A stretch of DNA of 64,000 bases, from positions 397,030 through 461,029 of the forward strand of contig NZ_PVNO01000031.1 in NCBI RefSeq assembly GCF_002993325.1. The letters are read 5' to 3'. The position numbers and the translations under genes are program-made. Positions 35,634-44,974 of the stretch are shown here, one piece after another. This DNA comes from Alteromonas gracilis. Lineage in GTDB: Bacteria > Pseudomonadota > Gammaproteobacteria > Enterobacterales > Alteromonadaceae. The notes under the pieces are model-generated. The model searched no databases. It was not told the origin of the DNA and saw nothing but the letters and a program-made list of their open reading frames with translations. Numbering within the stretch: the stretch's first letter is position 1; each line of letters starts with the position of its first letter.

Positions 35634-36910
35634 TTGTACTCATTGCTTGTTTAAGTGCCCTGTGGATCAATTCTGCAAGGGCACAGGTTCTTATTCAGTC
35701 CGATACCCATGACTTGCAAAATGTGTTTTCTCAACCTCTGCGAGAAAGCATCGATGAGTATGCCCGTATGGTGCTGGAAAATGCCTTATCATCGGAGCAA
35801 ACTGAGCTGCTACCTATGTCAGATGAAGAGCAGGCGAGCCCTCGTCTCTATCTTAATCTAATTAGAACGGCAGATAATGAGCGGGAGTATTATTGGATAT
35901 CTCCATTGTTTGCTTTTGAGTGTGGCGAGACCGTGCCCTGTACGCCGAACGCAGGGAATCAGCTAAAAGAAGTCGCGGTCAGCTATATTGCTATCGATAA
36001 AAATTCCACCTCTTTCCAATTTGCAGAACGCGTAAGCGAAAAAATTAGTGAGTATAAAAACTCTGAGGGCTTTCACCTGCTTGCTAATAATGTGAAATCT
36101 ACGCTGTCAGTGAGCTTTTCCGAGATAGAGCTAGCCTATGGTCTTTTGAGTCTAGTAGGTCAGTTGGATGCTGATGCAAGCAACCTTTGGGTAATTGCAG
36201 ACGTGGTTCCACTCTTTTCTGAAAAGGGGGAGCGGGGCAAGTTAAAAGGCATCGCTGCCGACCTTGTTAATAGCGTTCTCAAAGAAATTTCCTCGCCACA
36301 AGATATATTGTCGGCACCTTGGAAGCGCATTGCTAAAGAGGCGATGTCTAAATCGAACGTTTTGGTTTTTGCCGTTATTCGTACGGAAGAGAGAGACGAT
36401 GTGTTTCACTGGATAACGCCGGTGTCACGCAATCTGCACGGGCTCTTCGGCATAAATAAACCCCATTTTGAAAGCTTTGATGATGTACCGCGAACATTCA
36501 GAGTAGGGACGCTATTAGAAGACTATCGCTATAACGTTGCCCTTGAAAATGGATTTAAAGTAAGCGCCTATGACTCTTGGAATGAGCTAGTTGAAGCATT
36601 ATTTAACAACGAAATAGATACGATTTTCGGTTCTCAGGGCGCGATTGACTTTGGATGCAATCCAAATGAGTTTAAATGTGAGACAATAACACTTTCAAGT
36701 AAGTACGATATCTCAACGGCCTACCTAGCACTATCCAAGAAAGACACCTGTGTTTTGGTTTTAGAAAAGCTCAAGTTAGCGGCGGCCGATGTGAAAATGA
36801 GTGATGAATTTAATGAGCGGCTTTCTTCATGGAGTGACATGGTGTCCCAAGAATACGGCATAGCTCATCATACCGAACATGGTGTAGTGCACCTTTGGAA
36901 CCCAAATTAA
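35603..36910 (+). CDS. Two-lobed periplasmic solute-binding-like protein, unknown ligand
   Basis: 435-aa exported protein, signal peptide about 1-28 ('LWINSARAQ'). Two similar halves are visible. The first has '[20 protein letters not shown]' and the second '[20 protein letters not shown]', each preceded by a helix and followed by 'SPLF' or 'TPVSR', as in family 3 binding proteins. The second half is the better preserved ('[20 protein letters not shown]', '[17 protein letters not shown]'). The gene starts inside pyrC (31-base overlap) and its TAATG stop overlaps dbpA, so translation is coupled to both. No transporter adjoins it. Function unknown. Confidence 0.7.
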   Translation: METRKGFPSLIVLIACLSALWINSARAQVLIQSDTHDLQNVFSQPLRESIDEYARMVLENALSSEQTELLPMSDEEQASPRLYLNLIRTADNEREYYWISPLFAFECGETVPCTPNAGNQLKEVAVSYIAIDKNSTSFQFAERVSEKISEYKNSEGFHLLANNVKSTLSVSFSEIELAYGLLSLVGQLDADASNLWVIADVVPLFSEKGERGKLKGIAADLVNSVLKEISSPQDILSAPWKRIAKEAMSKSNVLVFAVIRTEERDDVFHWITPVSRNLHGLFGINKPHFESFDDVPRTFRVGTLLEDYRYNVALENGFKVSAYDSWNELVEALFNNEIDTIFGSQGAIDFGCNPNEFKCETITLSSKYDISTAYLALSKKDTCVLVLEKLKLAAADVKMSDEFNERLSSWSDMVSQEYGIAHHTEHGVVHLWNPN

Positions 36911-38289
36911 TGACAGTTGAAACAGTAAAGCAATTAGATATAAATCCCGCCATCGCAAAGGCGCTAGACTCACAAGGTATACACCAGCTCTCTCCCATAC
37001 AGTCGCAGTCACTCCCAGAGGCATTGCAGGGTAAAGATGTTATCGGTCAGGCCCAGACCGGCAGTGGCAAAACGCTGTGCTTCGTGATCCCCGCGTTGCA
37101 GCAGATAGAAGTGAATGACTTCACCACACAAGCAATTATGCTTTGCCCTACGCGAGAACTGGCTGAACAAGTCGCGCAACAGTGCCGTACTGCGGCAAAA
37201 GATATCGGTAACATCAAGGTGACCACCTTGTGTGGTGGTCAGCCGATGGGGCCGCAAATTCAATCGCTTAAACATAGCCCGCATATCATTGTAGGCACGC
37301 CAGGCCGCGTAATGGATCACGTTGAGAAACGCCGCATTGATTTACGTAATGTAAAATTGCGGGTTCTTGATGAGGCGGACCGCATGTTAGACATGGGGTT
37401 TGAAGATGACCTGCGGGTTATTTTTGGTCAAACGCCAAAGCAGGTACAAACTCTGTTGTTCTCTGCCACCTTCACCGAACAAATTGAGCGTGTGGCTAAG
37501 CAGTACCTGCATAATCCGGTAACTTGCAAAGTAGAATCTCAAGAGAATAAGCCTGCAATAACTCAGCTGGGCTATAACGTATTACCTCACACGCGCACGC
37601 AGGCACTTAAAGCGGTGTTGACGGAATATCAGCCTAAAAATGCCATTGTTTTCTGTAACCGTAAAACTCAGGTCAATGACGTTGTAGATGAATTAATTGA
37701 AGACGGTTTTAGTGCGAAAGGGCTTCAGGGGGATATGGAGCAGCATCAAAGAACCTCTGTGTTGATGCAGTTTGCTAGCGACTCATTGCAAGTGCTTGTT
37801 GCTACGGATGTAGCAGCCCGTGGATTAGATATAGACGATGTTGCCTGTGTTATAAACTACACCGTGAGCGAAGAGCCTGAAACCCATATTCACCGGATAG
37901 GACGCACAGCGCGAGCAGGTGCAAAAGGCATGGCTATCACTCTGGTAAGTGAAGAGGAAGAGCATTTTTTAAGAAAAATAGAAGTGCTACAGGAAAGCGA
38001 CATTCCACTTAAAGGCGCGCAAAGTTTACGGTTCCATAAAAACAAAATTACTCAGCCTGAGTTCACCTGTATTTCATTAAGTGCAGGTAAAAAAGAAAAA
38101 CTTCGTCCTGGTGATTTAGTTGGGGCGCTGACCAAAGATGCGGGGATTCCTGGCGATGACCTAGGCAAAATCGCAGTTCAAAACAGTATGAGTTTTGTCG
38201 CTGTAAAAGCGCGTAGCGTGAAAAAAGCCATGACGCAGTTTCGAGAGGGTAAAATTAAAGGGAAGCGTATTAGAGCTAAAAAGCTTTAA
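36910..38289 (+). CDS. dbpA: ATP-dependent RNA helicase DbpA
   Basis: 459-aa DEAD-box helicase acting in 50S ribosome assembly on 23S rRNA helix 92. Motifs are 'AQTGSGKT' (I), 'PTRELAEQ' (Ia), 'VLDEADRMLDMGF' (II), 'LFSATF' (III), 'VATDVAARGLDID' (V) and 'HRIGRTARAG' (VI). The C-terminal RNA-binding domain carries 'KLRPGDLVGALTKDAGIPGD', which distinguishes DbpA from other DEAD-box proteins. ATG 36910 overlaps the upstream stop (TAATG); a TTG five codons earlier is less likely. Confidence 0.95.
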   Translation: MTVETVKQLDINPAIAKALDSQGIHQLSPIQSQSLPEALQGKDVIGQAQTGSGKTLCFVIPALQQIEVNDFTTQAIMLCPTRELAEQVAQQCRTAAKDIGNIKVTTLCGGQPMGPQIQSLKHSPHIIVGTPGRVMDHVEKRRIDLRNVKLRVLDEADRMLDMGFEDDLRVIFGQTPKQVQTLLFSATFTEQIERVAKQYLHNPVTCKVESQENKPAITQLGYNVLPHTRTQALKAVLTEYQPKNAIVFCNRKTQVNDVVDELIEDGFSAKGLQGDMEQHQRTSVLMQFASDSLQVLVATDVAARGLDIDDVACVINYTVSEEPETHIHRIGRTARAGAKGMAITLVSEEEEHFLRKIEVLQESDIPLKGAQSLRFHKNKITQPEFTCISLSAGKKEKLRPGDLVGALTKDAGIPGDDLGKIAVQNSMSFVAVKARSVKKAMTQFREGKIKGKRIRAKKL

Positions 38290-38322
38290 ACAAACCATAG
38301 CGTTAAACTAAAAGAGCGTAGC

Positions 38323-38721
38323 GTGATAGCTGAAACCGACTTAAGCGTGTTACTTAAAAACTTAAATCCCGTGGCGAGTAGTGAAAATTATGTTTTCACT
38401 ACACTGCCTGCCGACAAGTTATCAAGCACGCTTGTCTCGGTGGCTAAAGGTATGTTTCAGGAACGGGAGGGCACAACGCTCATCCTGCCAGTGACTGCGG
38501 CCAAGCAAGCTAATCTGCAATTTGAAGGCTACTACCGCTGTATAACGTGTGAAGTGCATTCAAGTTTGGATGCGGTAGGCATGACCGCAGCTATGTCCAC
38601 CGCACTGGGTAATGCAGGAATTAGCGCAAACGTGGTGGCCGCGTACTACCATGACCATATTTTTGTGCCAGCTGAAAAAGTCGATGTGGCGCTAGACGTT
38701 TTAACGTCGTTGTCTAACTAA
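38323..38721 (+). CDS. ACT-domain-containing protein
   Basis: 132-aa soluble protein with two ACT-like modules: 'VFTTLPADKLSSTLVSVAKG' and, more clearly, 'YRCITCEVHSSLDAVGMTAAMSTALGNAGIS' with 'YYHDHIFVPAEKVDVALDVL'. ACT domains usually bind amino acids, so a ligand-sensing role is possible, but none is established for this small group. GTG start. It follows dbpA by 33 bases and is the last gene of the pyrC operon. It ends two bases from the convergent lysoplasmalogenase-family gene, with no room for a terminator. Confidence 0.8.
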   Translation: MIAETDLSVLLKNLNPVASSENYVFTTLPADKLSSTLVSVAKGMFQEREGTTLILPVTAAKQANLQFEGYYRCITCEVHSSLDAVGMTAAMSTALGNAGISANVVAAYYHDHIFVPAEKVDVALDVLTSLSN

Positions 38722-38723
38722 TC

Positions 38724-39395
38724 CTACCTTGTCTCTTTTCGTAAGAACGCGCTAGTAAGGCCCACCGTTAAACAATATTGCGCGGCATAATACGTCGTCA
38801 TAACCCAAAAGGCTGATAGTGGAAGCGGCGTTTTAAAAACCGACTGGGCGAGAATGGCATCTGAGGTCACAAAAAGCATAGCGCCAGTTATAATTAGTTT
38901 GGTTCGTGCTAGGCACACTGCGGCTAATCCCATTACCGTGATAACGCTAATATAGGCGACGACAGGGTAAAATAAGCTTTTCGATGCTGGCAGGATATGG
39001 GCAGCCATCAGCGTGGCGAAACTAACGATAATAATACTAACTAGCCACTTAGTTTTGTGCGAAATAACATTGTCGGTGTGTATTCTTTGTTGACGGCAAT
39101 ACAGCGAAGCAAAGCATACGGCGTAGGATAAATGCGCGAGGAAAAAGCACGATAATCCAGTTATAAAACTTTCCTCAAACGGTATAGCCAGACTGATATC
39201 TCCAGCCATGCTAAAAAGTAGTGCAGCCAACACGACATATCGCGGCGTACTATCAAGCTTTATGAACGCAAATACCATCAGTACACCAATGGGAAGCGCC
39301 TTAGGTAGAAATTGTGCGGCATAAGGCGAAAACGGCAGCGTCGCTAGGTAAAGCAGCGCCAAGATCATAAAAACGATAGTTGCTCTTACATTCAT
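38724..39395 (-). CDS. YhhN-family membrane protein (lysoplasmalogenase-like)
   Basis: 223-aa integral membrane protein with about eight hydrophobic segments, matching the YhhN/TMEM86 family. Motifs include 'FLPKALPIGVLMVFAF', 'FSMAGDISLAI', 'FFLAHLSYAVCFASLY' and 'GAMLFVTSDAILAQ', the conserved GD and SD aspartates lying in membrane segments. Eukaryotic relatives hydrolyse lysoplasmalogens; the bacterial substrate is not certain. It lies downstream of the M13 peptidase on the same strand but behind a terminator, so it probably has its own promoter. Confidence 0.87.
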   Translation of the reverse strand: MNVRATIVFMILALLYLATLPFSPYAAQFLPKALPIGVLMVFAFIKLDSTPRYVVLAALLFSMAGDISLAIPFEESFITGLSCFFLAHLSYAVCFASLYCRQQRIHTDNVISHKTKWLVSIIIVSFATLMAAHILPASKSLFYPVVAYISVITVMGLAAVCLARTKLIITGAMLFVTSDAILAQSVFKTPLPLSAFWVMTTYYAAQYCLTVGLTSAFLRKETR

Positions 39396-39436
39396 ATTTA
39401 GTTATCTAAAACAGCTTAATTCTATTTTTGTTACAC

Positions 39437-39477
39437 CACAAAAAAGCCCCAGTTTGACGAACAAAACATGGGGCTTT
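39437..39477 (-). terminator. Terminator after M13 peptidase gene
   Basis: aaagcccca (39443-39451) pairs with tggggcttt (39469-39477). The A-run just left of it becomes a T-run on the minus strand. It ends transcription of the M13 peptidase gene before the YhhN gene. Confidence 0.85.
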
Positions 39478-39514
39478 AACTGTCGTATTATCTACGCATG
39501 GTTATGTGTGCAAA

Positions 39515-41581
39515 TTACCAAATTTTCACGCGTTCTTCTGGTGGTAAATACAACGCATCTTCTTCGGTCACGTTAAACGCTTCGTAGAATTCAGGCACGT
39601 TGCGCACAGCACCGTTAGTGCGGAACTTGGTAGGCGAATGAGTATCGGTTTGTACTTGGCTGCGCAAGGCTTCTTCACGGTATTTGCTGGCCCACACTTG
39701 GCCGTAACCAATGAATACACGCTGATCGCCAGTGAAACCATCTAGTTCAGGCGCTTCCTCACCATCAAGAGACAGATGATAAGCTTTAAGTGCGATGCTG
39801 ATGCCGCCAAGGTCGCCGATGTTTTCACCTAAGGTATATTCACCGTTTACGTGCAAATCAGGCAGCACTTCAAACTGATTATACTGTTCAATTAAGTTTG
39901 CAGTGCGTGCTTCAAACTCGCCCCGATCTTCATCAGTCCACCAGTTTCTCAGAACGCCGTCACCGTCGAAAGTTGACCCTGAATCATCAAAACCATGGCC
40001 AATTTCGTGACCAATTACCGCGCCAATACCACCGTAGTTAACCGCATCTTCTGCGTTCATATCAAAGAACGGAGGTTGCAGGATAGCCGCAGGGAATACA
40101 ATTTCGTTTAGCGGTGGGTTGTAGTAGGCATTAACGGTTTGTGGGGTCATGCCCCATTCATGGGTCCACACTGGGCCACCTTGTTTCTTCAACATTTCCT
40201 CGTATAGCACATCTGAAGAACGCTTTAAATTTCCAAATAGGTCACTGGCATTAACCGTCAGAGCTGAATAATCTCTCCACTGGTCTGGGTAACCAATTTT
40301 CACGGTAAACTTAGACAATTTGTCCAGCGCTTGCGCACGAGTTTCATCTGTCATCCAATCAAGATTTTCAATACTTTCTTTGTAAGCCAACAGCAGGTTG
40401 TTAACCATTTCCATCATGCGGTCTTTCGCTTCTGGCGGGAAGTGCTGTTTTACATAGACCTTACCGATAAGTTCACCAACGTGGGCATTTGAAAGGCTCA
40501 CTGCACGACGCCATTGTGGCTGCTGCTCTTCTACGCCGCGAAGCACTTTGCTGTAGAAGTTAAAGTTTGCTTCATCGAGTTCGGCGTTCAGACGGCCGGC
40601 AGACGCATTTAACAAGCCCCATTTAAGAAACGTCTTCCAGTCCTCAAGTGAGGTTTCAGCAATAACGCCATCAATGTTTTGCATGTAGTCTTTTTGTAAA
40701 ATGCCGAGTGAAGGAATGTCGCTAATGTTAGCTTCAGAAAGGTAAGCGTCCCAGTCGAACTTAGGCATTAAGGCTTTGAGCTCTTCAATGTTTAGCTTGT
40801 TGTAATTGGCAGCAAAGTTACGGGCTTGCTCTTTTTTCATGTGCAGTTGAGCAATCTTCGTTTCTAGCGCGAAGAGCATATCTGCGCTTTCTTTAGGCGC
40901 CTCGAAGCCCGCTAGCTCAAACATGGTTTGGATATGTTTAACGTAGGCATCACGAATGGTTTGTGACGTCTCATCGTCCTTGAAATAGTACTCGCGCTCA
41001 GGAAGCCCCAGTCCCGACTGCCACGTATACATCAAATATTCTTTCGGCGATTTAAGATCTGGATATTGGGTTAGGCTAAATGGTGTGCCGTAGCCATAGC
41101 GAGCAGCGTATGCGAAGTACTCGGCAAGGTCGGTATAATCTTCAATAGCATAAATCTTGGATAGCTCAGGTTTTAGCGGCGTCGTGCCAAGCTCGTTGCG
41201 GGTCTCCATGTCCATATAGGCACGGTAGAAATCTCCCACTTTCTGTTCGTCGCTTCCCGCTTTAAAGTCACCTTCGGCAGATGATTTTATAATGTCCATT
41301 ACGTGATCTTGTGCTTCATCGCGAAGGATCACGAAAGAGCCGTAGCTCGATTTATCTGCTGGTATTTCAAAATTATCAAACCATTTGCCGTTTACATAGC
41401 GGAAAAAGTCATCACCTGGGTCAACAGACAAGTCCATATTTTCTTTTATGACACCTGAGGAAAGCTGCTGTTGAGCCTCTTTAGTGGCCGCGCTTTGTGT
41501 CTGTTGTTCTGTGGACGAATTTTGTGGGCTACAAGCCGTTAAGGCCAGCGCCACGCTTAAGCTTAGAACGCTACGTAACAT
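39515..41581 (-). CDS. pepO: M13 (neprilysin-like) metallopeptidase lipoprotein
   Basis: 688-aa zinc peptidase of family M13. The lipoprotein signal ends in 'LALTACS' with a lipid-modified cysteine, so it sits on a periplasmic membrane face. The zinc site is 'IGHEIGHGFDDSG' (HExxH) and the third ligand glutamate is in 'GENIGDLGGI'. 'NAYYNPPLNEIVFPAAILQPP' is the conserved substrate-site stretch, and 'RVKIW' is the family C-terminus. It should cut small peptides in the periplasm. Gln/Ser/Thr-rich linker residues 20-45 join the lipid anchor to the enzyme. Confidence 0.95.
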   Translation of the reverse strand: MLRSVLSLSVALALTACSPQNSSTEQQTQSAATKEAQQQLSSGVIKENMDLSVDPGDDFFRYVNGKWFDNFEIPADKSSYGSFVILRDEAQDHVMDIIKSSAEGDFKAGSDEQKVGDFYRAYMDMETRNELGTTPLKPELSKIYAIEDYTDLAEYFAYAARYGYGTPFSLTQYPDLKSPKEYLMYTWQSGLGLPEREYYFKDDETSQTIRDAYVKHIQTMFELAGFEAPKESADMLFALETKIAQLHMKKEQARNFAANYNKLNIEELKALMPKFDWDAYLSEANISDIPSLGILQKDYMQNIDGVIAETSLEDWKTFLKWGLLNASAGRLNAELDEANFNFYSKVLRGVEEQQPQWRRAVSLSNAHVGELIGKVYVKQHFPPEAKDRMMEMVNNLLLAYKESIENLDWMTDETRAQALDKLSKFTVKIGYPDQWRDYSALTVNASDLFGNLKRSSDVLYEEMLKKQGGPVWTHEWGMTPQTVNAYYNPPLNEIVFPAAILQPPFFDMNAEDAVNYGGIGAVIGHEIGHGFDDSGSTFDGDGVLRNWWTDEDRGEFEARTANLIEQYNQFEVLPDLHVNGEYTLGENIGDLGGISIALKAYHLSLDGEEAPELDGFTGDQRVFIGYGQVWASKYREEALRSQVQTDTHSPTKFRTNGAVRNVPEFYEAFNVTEEDALYLPPEERVKIW

Positions 41582-41840
41582 GTCGAGTTTTTCCTTTTTA
41601 TTTTATCGGTAGTGGTGACATCTACCGTTAATTTGTTTTTGGCTCGAGGCTATAGCTCTCTCATTTGCTTAAAAGGTTAAGAACCTGAAAAACCTACTCG
41701 CCTTTTATATTCACACATGTTTTTAGCATGGCAGTGCTGACAGAAAAAGTGTTTATAGTGAAAATACACAGCTTGTAACAACTTGGGGTCACAATTTCGT
41801 TATAGTGATTTCTCTCACCAGAAAAAAGACAGGAAAGGCA

Positions 41841-42467
41841 ATGGAATTAGACAATATCCCTTTTGACAGCGTCTCGCCTTGCGAATACGCAGATGCGCTT
41901 CCAAGACACCAGTTTATGGATTACGCCATAAAACCTTTATGGGAAGGTATCCCGCGTATAGCTGGCCCTGCTTTCACCGTAAAATGTGAACCAGGAGACC
42001 ATCTTATGCTCCATGCGGCAATTTATCGCGCAAGCCCTGGTGACATTATTGTTGTAGAGGCCGATGACAAGTTCGCTGTCGCTGGTGGTAATGTGTGTGC
42101 AATTGCGCAGGCTCGCGGGATCAAAGGTTTTGTTATTGACGGTGTGATTCGTGATATTGCAGAAACACGTGAAAACAAATTTCCCGTGTTTGCTCGCGGT
42201 GTAATACCTAAGCCGGGTGCCAAGAAATGCATTTCGCCGCTGAATGAACCAGTGAGCTGCGGTGGTGTTGTAGTTAACGCAGGTGACATTATCGTGGCAG
42301 ACGAGGAGGGTATTGCTGTTATTCCAAAAGCGGATGCATTAACGGCCTTTGACACTGCTAAAAAGCGGGCCGAGAAAGACGGGGCTATGACGTTAGCGCA
42401 ATGGCAGGCCGAGCACGTCAAAAAAGTGGAGAGTATTCTGACTGAACTCGGATATACAAACGAGTAG
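41841..42467 (+). CDS. RraA-like protein (HMG/CHA aldolase fold)
   Basis: 208-aa protein of the RraA-like family, which contains both RNase E regulators and divalent-metal aldolases for 4-hydroxy-4-methyl-2-oxoglutarate-type acids. 'GDIIVVEADDKFAVAGGNVC' and 'IKGFVIDGVIRDIAETREN' hold the oxaloacetate/metal site, including the R-D pair of active aldolases. True RraA is shorter (about 160 aa), and the C-terminal extension here favours an aldolase or oxaloacetate decarboxylase-type activity. ATG 41841 has aggaaagg just upstream; the ATT-initiated extension to 41805 is rejected. No pathway partners adjoin. Confidence 0.8.
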   Translation: MELDNIPFDSVSPCEYADALPRHQFMDYAIKPLWEGIPRIAGPAFTVKCEPGDHLMLHAAIYRASPGDIIVVEADDKFAVAGGNVCAIAQARGIKGFVIDGVIRDIAETRENKFPVFARGVIPKPGAKKCISPLNEPVSCGGVVVNAGDIIVADEEGIAVIPKADALTAFDTAKKRAEKDGAMTLAQWQAEHVKKVESILTELGYTNE

Positions 42468-42809
42468 TCTTACCCATTAAACGAACCGTGTTTGTCTGTG
42501 TCACTGCCAGCGGTTTACAACATTATCTAATTGAGGCTGGTTGTTCAGTCAAACCACCTAACAGCTTCTCTTTGTTTAGCAGCCATGACCAAGTGTTCTA
42601 TAAACGGGCGTGGTCATGAGCTTTCTAACACAGTAAAAGAGAAGCAAATCAGCCCTTGTTTCTACAAAATATTAACCAACTTTAAGTGAACTTTGCGGTA
42701 AAACATGACGCAAAGTTCAACACGCGTTTTTATATCGTGTAGAATTGTGACCTAGCATTTTGGGGCATGCGTAAATGTGCTCTGTCACTGAACAATAAAC
42801 GAGTTTTAC
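42468..42809. other. Structured 342-base intergenic region before ABC exporter
   Basis: No gene is seen. It holds a nested pair of inverted repeats, gcttctcttt/aaagagaagc (42564-42573, 42636-42645) enclosing catgacca/tggtcatg (42584-42591, 42611-42618). A second perfect 11-bp repeat is tgaactttgcg/cgcaaagttca (42687-42697, 42709-42719), with an 11-base loop. None has a clear T-run. A small RNA or long leader of the ABC gene would fit. Confidence 0.5.
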
Positions 42810-44651
42810 ATGTTTTCATTTTTTGAAAAGCTTACCCAGCCTTTCCCTGATACGCCACCTACCCAACCACCGCAAGGCATTGTTGCTTTTTGTAAGTATT
42901 ATACCAAAGGTATGTGGGGCGTAATCCTCACCGTTTCCGTGCTAAGTGCAATTGTTGCCATGCTAGAAGTGGCATTGTTTGGTTTCTTAGGACAGCTAGT
43001 GGATTGGTTTTCCGAGCAAAATCGCGAAACATTCTTAGCCGACCAAAAGTTTACACTTATAGGAATGGGAGTTACCGTACTTGTACTAATTCCCCTGTTT
43101 ATTTTGCTTCGCTCCTTATTTTCCCGTCAGTCGTTGATGGGGAACTACCCAATGCGTATTCGATGGCAGGCGCACCGCTACTTGCTGGGGCAAAGCTTAA
43201 CGTTCTTCCACGATGAATTTGCCGGACGTGTTGCCACTAAGGTAATGCAAACCGCACTATCAGTGAGAGAGACCGTGACTAAAGTTCTCGACTTGCTGGT
43301 ATATATAAGTGTTTATTTTATCTCAATGGTTGTGCTTATTTTCAGCACTGACTGGCGCCTAGCCATGCCGCTTATCGTGTGGTTCTTTGTGTACATTGGC
43401 ATCTTAAAAGTGCTGGTGCCTAAACTAAAAGAAGTATCACAAAAACAAGCGGATGCGCGTTCATTAATGACGGGGCGTATTGTTGACAGCTATACCAATA
43501 TCACAACGGTAAAGCTGTTTTCACATAGTCGCCGTGAAGCGGATTACGCAAAAGAGAGCATGGATGGTTTTCTTAAAACGGTTTACCCGCAAATGCGTTT
43601 GGTCACCGTATTGGAATTTTGTGTGGAAATGGCTAACGCCATTCTTATTTTCACCATTGGCGCTCTATCTATTTATTTGTGGATGGAAAACATCGCAAGC
43701 CCTGGAGATATTGCCATTGCAATAAGCTTATGTCTTCGCCTAAACGGAATGTCGCATTGGGTAATGTGGGAAGTATCAGGCTTATTTGAAAACTTGGGCA
43801 CAGTGCAGGACGGCATGAATACGCTGGCTCAACCTATCGCGGTTAAAGACAAACCCGAGGCAAATGCACTTAAAGTTAGCGGTGGCGGTATTACGTTTGA
43901 TGATGTGAACTTCTCGTATTCTGGTGCTGATGATAAACCTATCGATGTCTTTTCTCACTTGGATTTAAGCATTAAGCCAGGGGAGAAAGTTGGCTTAGTG
44001 GGGCGATCTGGTGCAGGTAAATCGACCTTGGTAAATTTACTTATGCGTTTTTACGACACCCAAAGCGGCCGCATCATTATTGATGGACAAGATATCACTC
44101 AGGTTGGGCAAGAAACCCTGCGTGCCAAAATCAGTATGGTGACACAAGATACCTCGCTTATGCATCGTTCGGTGCGCGACAACATCCTTTACGGTCGCAC
44201 GGATGCGACAGAAGAAGACATGATCCGCGCTGCCAAGCAGGCCGAAGCACATGACTTTATTCTAACCCTCACCGATAGTCACGGAAGAACAGGATACGAC
44301 GCCCATGTAGGCGAGCGGGGTGTGAAACTTTCTGGTGGGCAGCGACAGCGAATTGCGATTGCTCGGGTATTGCTGAAAGATGCGCCTGTGCTTGTACTAG
44401 ACGAAGCGACATCTGCATTGGATTCAGAAGTCGAGGCGGCCATTCAAGCTTGTCTAGACAAAGTAATGGAGGGCAAAACCGTGCTCGCTATTGCACATCG
44501 CTTGTCGACGATAGCGCAAATGGACCGGTTGTTGGTGCTCGATAAAGGCAATATTGTAGAGCAGGGCACACATGCCGAACTCATTGCTCATAATGGTATT
44601 TATGCGAAGCTGTGGGCGCATCAAACCGGTGGTTTCATTGGGGTAGAATAA
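42810..44651 (+). CDS. ABC exporter, fused permease-ATPase
   Basis: 613-aa half-transporter: six membrane helices in residues about 30-320, then a nucleotide-binding domain. This has Walker A 'GRSGAGKST', Q-loop 'MVTQDTSLMH', signature 'LSGGQRQRIAIARV', Walker B 'VLVLDEATSALDS' and H-loop 'AIAHRLSTIA'. It would form a homodimer or pair with a related half-transporter; none adjoins it. The type resembles MsbA/multidrug half-exporters, but the substrate cannot be told. It is preceded by the structured region described for 42468-42809. Confidence 0.9.
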   Translation: MFSFFEKLTQPFPDTPPTQPPQGIVAFCKYYTKGMWGVILTVSVLSAIVAMLEVALFGFLGQLVDWFSEQNRETFLADQKFTLIGMGVTVLVLIPLFILLRSLFSRQSLMGNYPMRIRWQAHRYLLGQSLTFFHDEFAGRVATKVMQTALSVRETVTKVLDLLVYISVYFISMVVLIFSTDWRLAMPLIVWFFVYIGILKVLVPKLKEVSQKQADARSLMTGRIVDSYTNITTVKLFSHSRREADYAKESMDGFLKTVYPQMRLVTVLEFCVEMANAILIFTIGALSIYLWMENIASPGDIAIAISLCLRLNGMSHWVMWEVSGLFENLGTVQDGMNTLAQPIAVKDKPEANALKVSGGGITFDDVNFSYSGADDKPIDVFSHLDLSIKPGEKVGLVGRSGAGKSTLVNLLMRFYDTQSGRIIIDGQDITQVGQETLRAKISMVTQDTSLMHRSVRDNILYGRTDATEEDMIRAAKQAEAHDFILTLTDSHGRTGYDAHVGERGVKLSGGQRQRIAIARVLLKDAPVLVLDEATSALDSEVEAAIQACLDKVMEGKTVLAIAHRLSTIAQMDRLLVLDKGNIVEQGTHAELIAHNGIYAKLWAHQTGGFIGVE

Positions 44652-44697
44652 TCTTAGAAAGAAATAATGGGAAGAGCATTTGGGAGCGATAAACCGC

Positions 44698-44725
44698 TTG
44701 TATCTTGAAAGTGGTTAAGTATAAT
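44698..44725 (+). promoter_or_regulatory. Promoter of tRNA-Trp/secE/nusG
   Basis: TTGTAT (44698-44703), 16 bases, then a perfect -10 TATAAT (44720-44725), followed by a GC-rich stretch (acgcgtccc). The GC-rich discriminator is the form seen in stringently controlled stable-RNA promoters. About 93 bases separate it from the tRNA. Confidence 0.75.
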
Positions 44726-44790
44726 ACGCGTCCCTCCCTTGCGATACCGCACTTTCCTTAGAAAAGACGCACAACTCCCAAGGGCAGTGT

Positions 44791-44903
44791 AAGTAAATTT
44801 TGTGATGTAGACACCACAGGGGTGTAGTTCGAATTGGTAGAACAGCGGTCTCCAAAACCGATGGTTGGGGGTTCGAGTCCCTCCACCCCTGCCAAATTTA
44901 CTT
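44791..44903 (+). repeat. Inverted repeat flanking tRNA-Trp
   Basis: aagtaaattt (44791-44800) and aaatttactt (44894-44903) are perfect 10-bp complements on either side of the tRNA, the second including the last A of CCA. In the precursor RNA they could close a stem around the tRNA. Confidence 0.6.
44818..44894 (+). tRNA. trpT: tRNA-Trp (anticodon CCA)
   Basis: 77-nt tRNA including an encoded CCA end. The acceptor stem AGGGGTG/CACCCCT pairs perfectly; the anticodon arm cggtCTCCAAAaccg gives anticodon CCA; the T-arm contains GGTTCGAGTCC. No terminator lies between it and secE, so tRNA-Trp, secE and nusG are probably one transcript, the same order as in many gammaproteobacteria. Confidence 0.97.
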
Positions 44904-44974
44904 AAACGAAGAATTTTAAATTGCGCATTGAATAAGTGCGTAAAACAACGACGCTGTAGTGCTAGGATCGTAAC

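Noticed and set aside
44791..44903. Possible integration (att) site at tRNA-Trp
   Set aside because: The flanking repeat is inverted rather than direct, no second copy of the tRNA 3' end was noticed, and no integrase gene is near.
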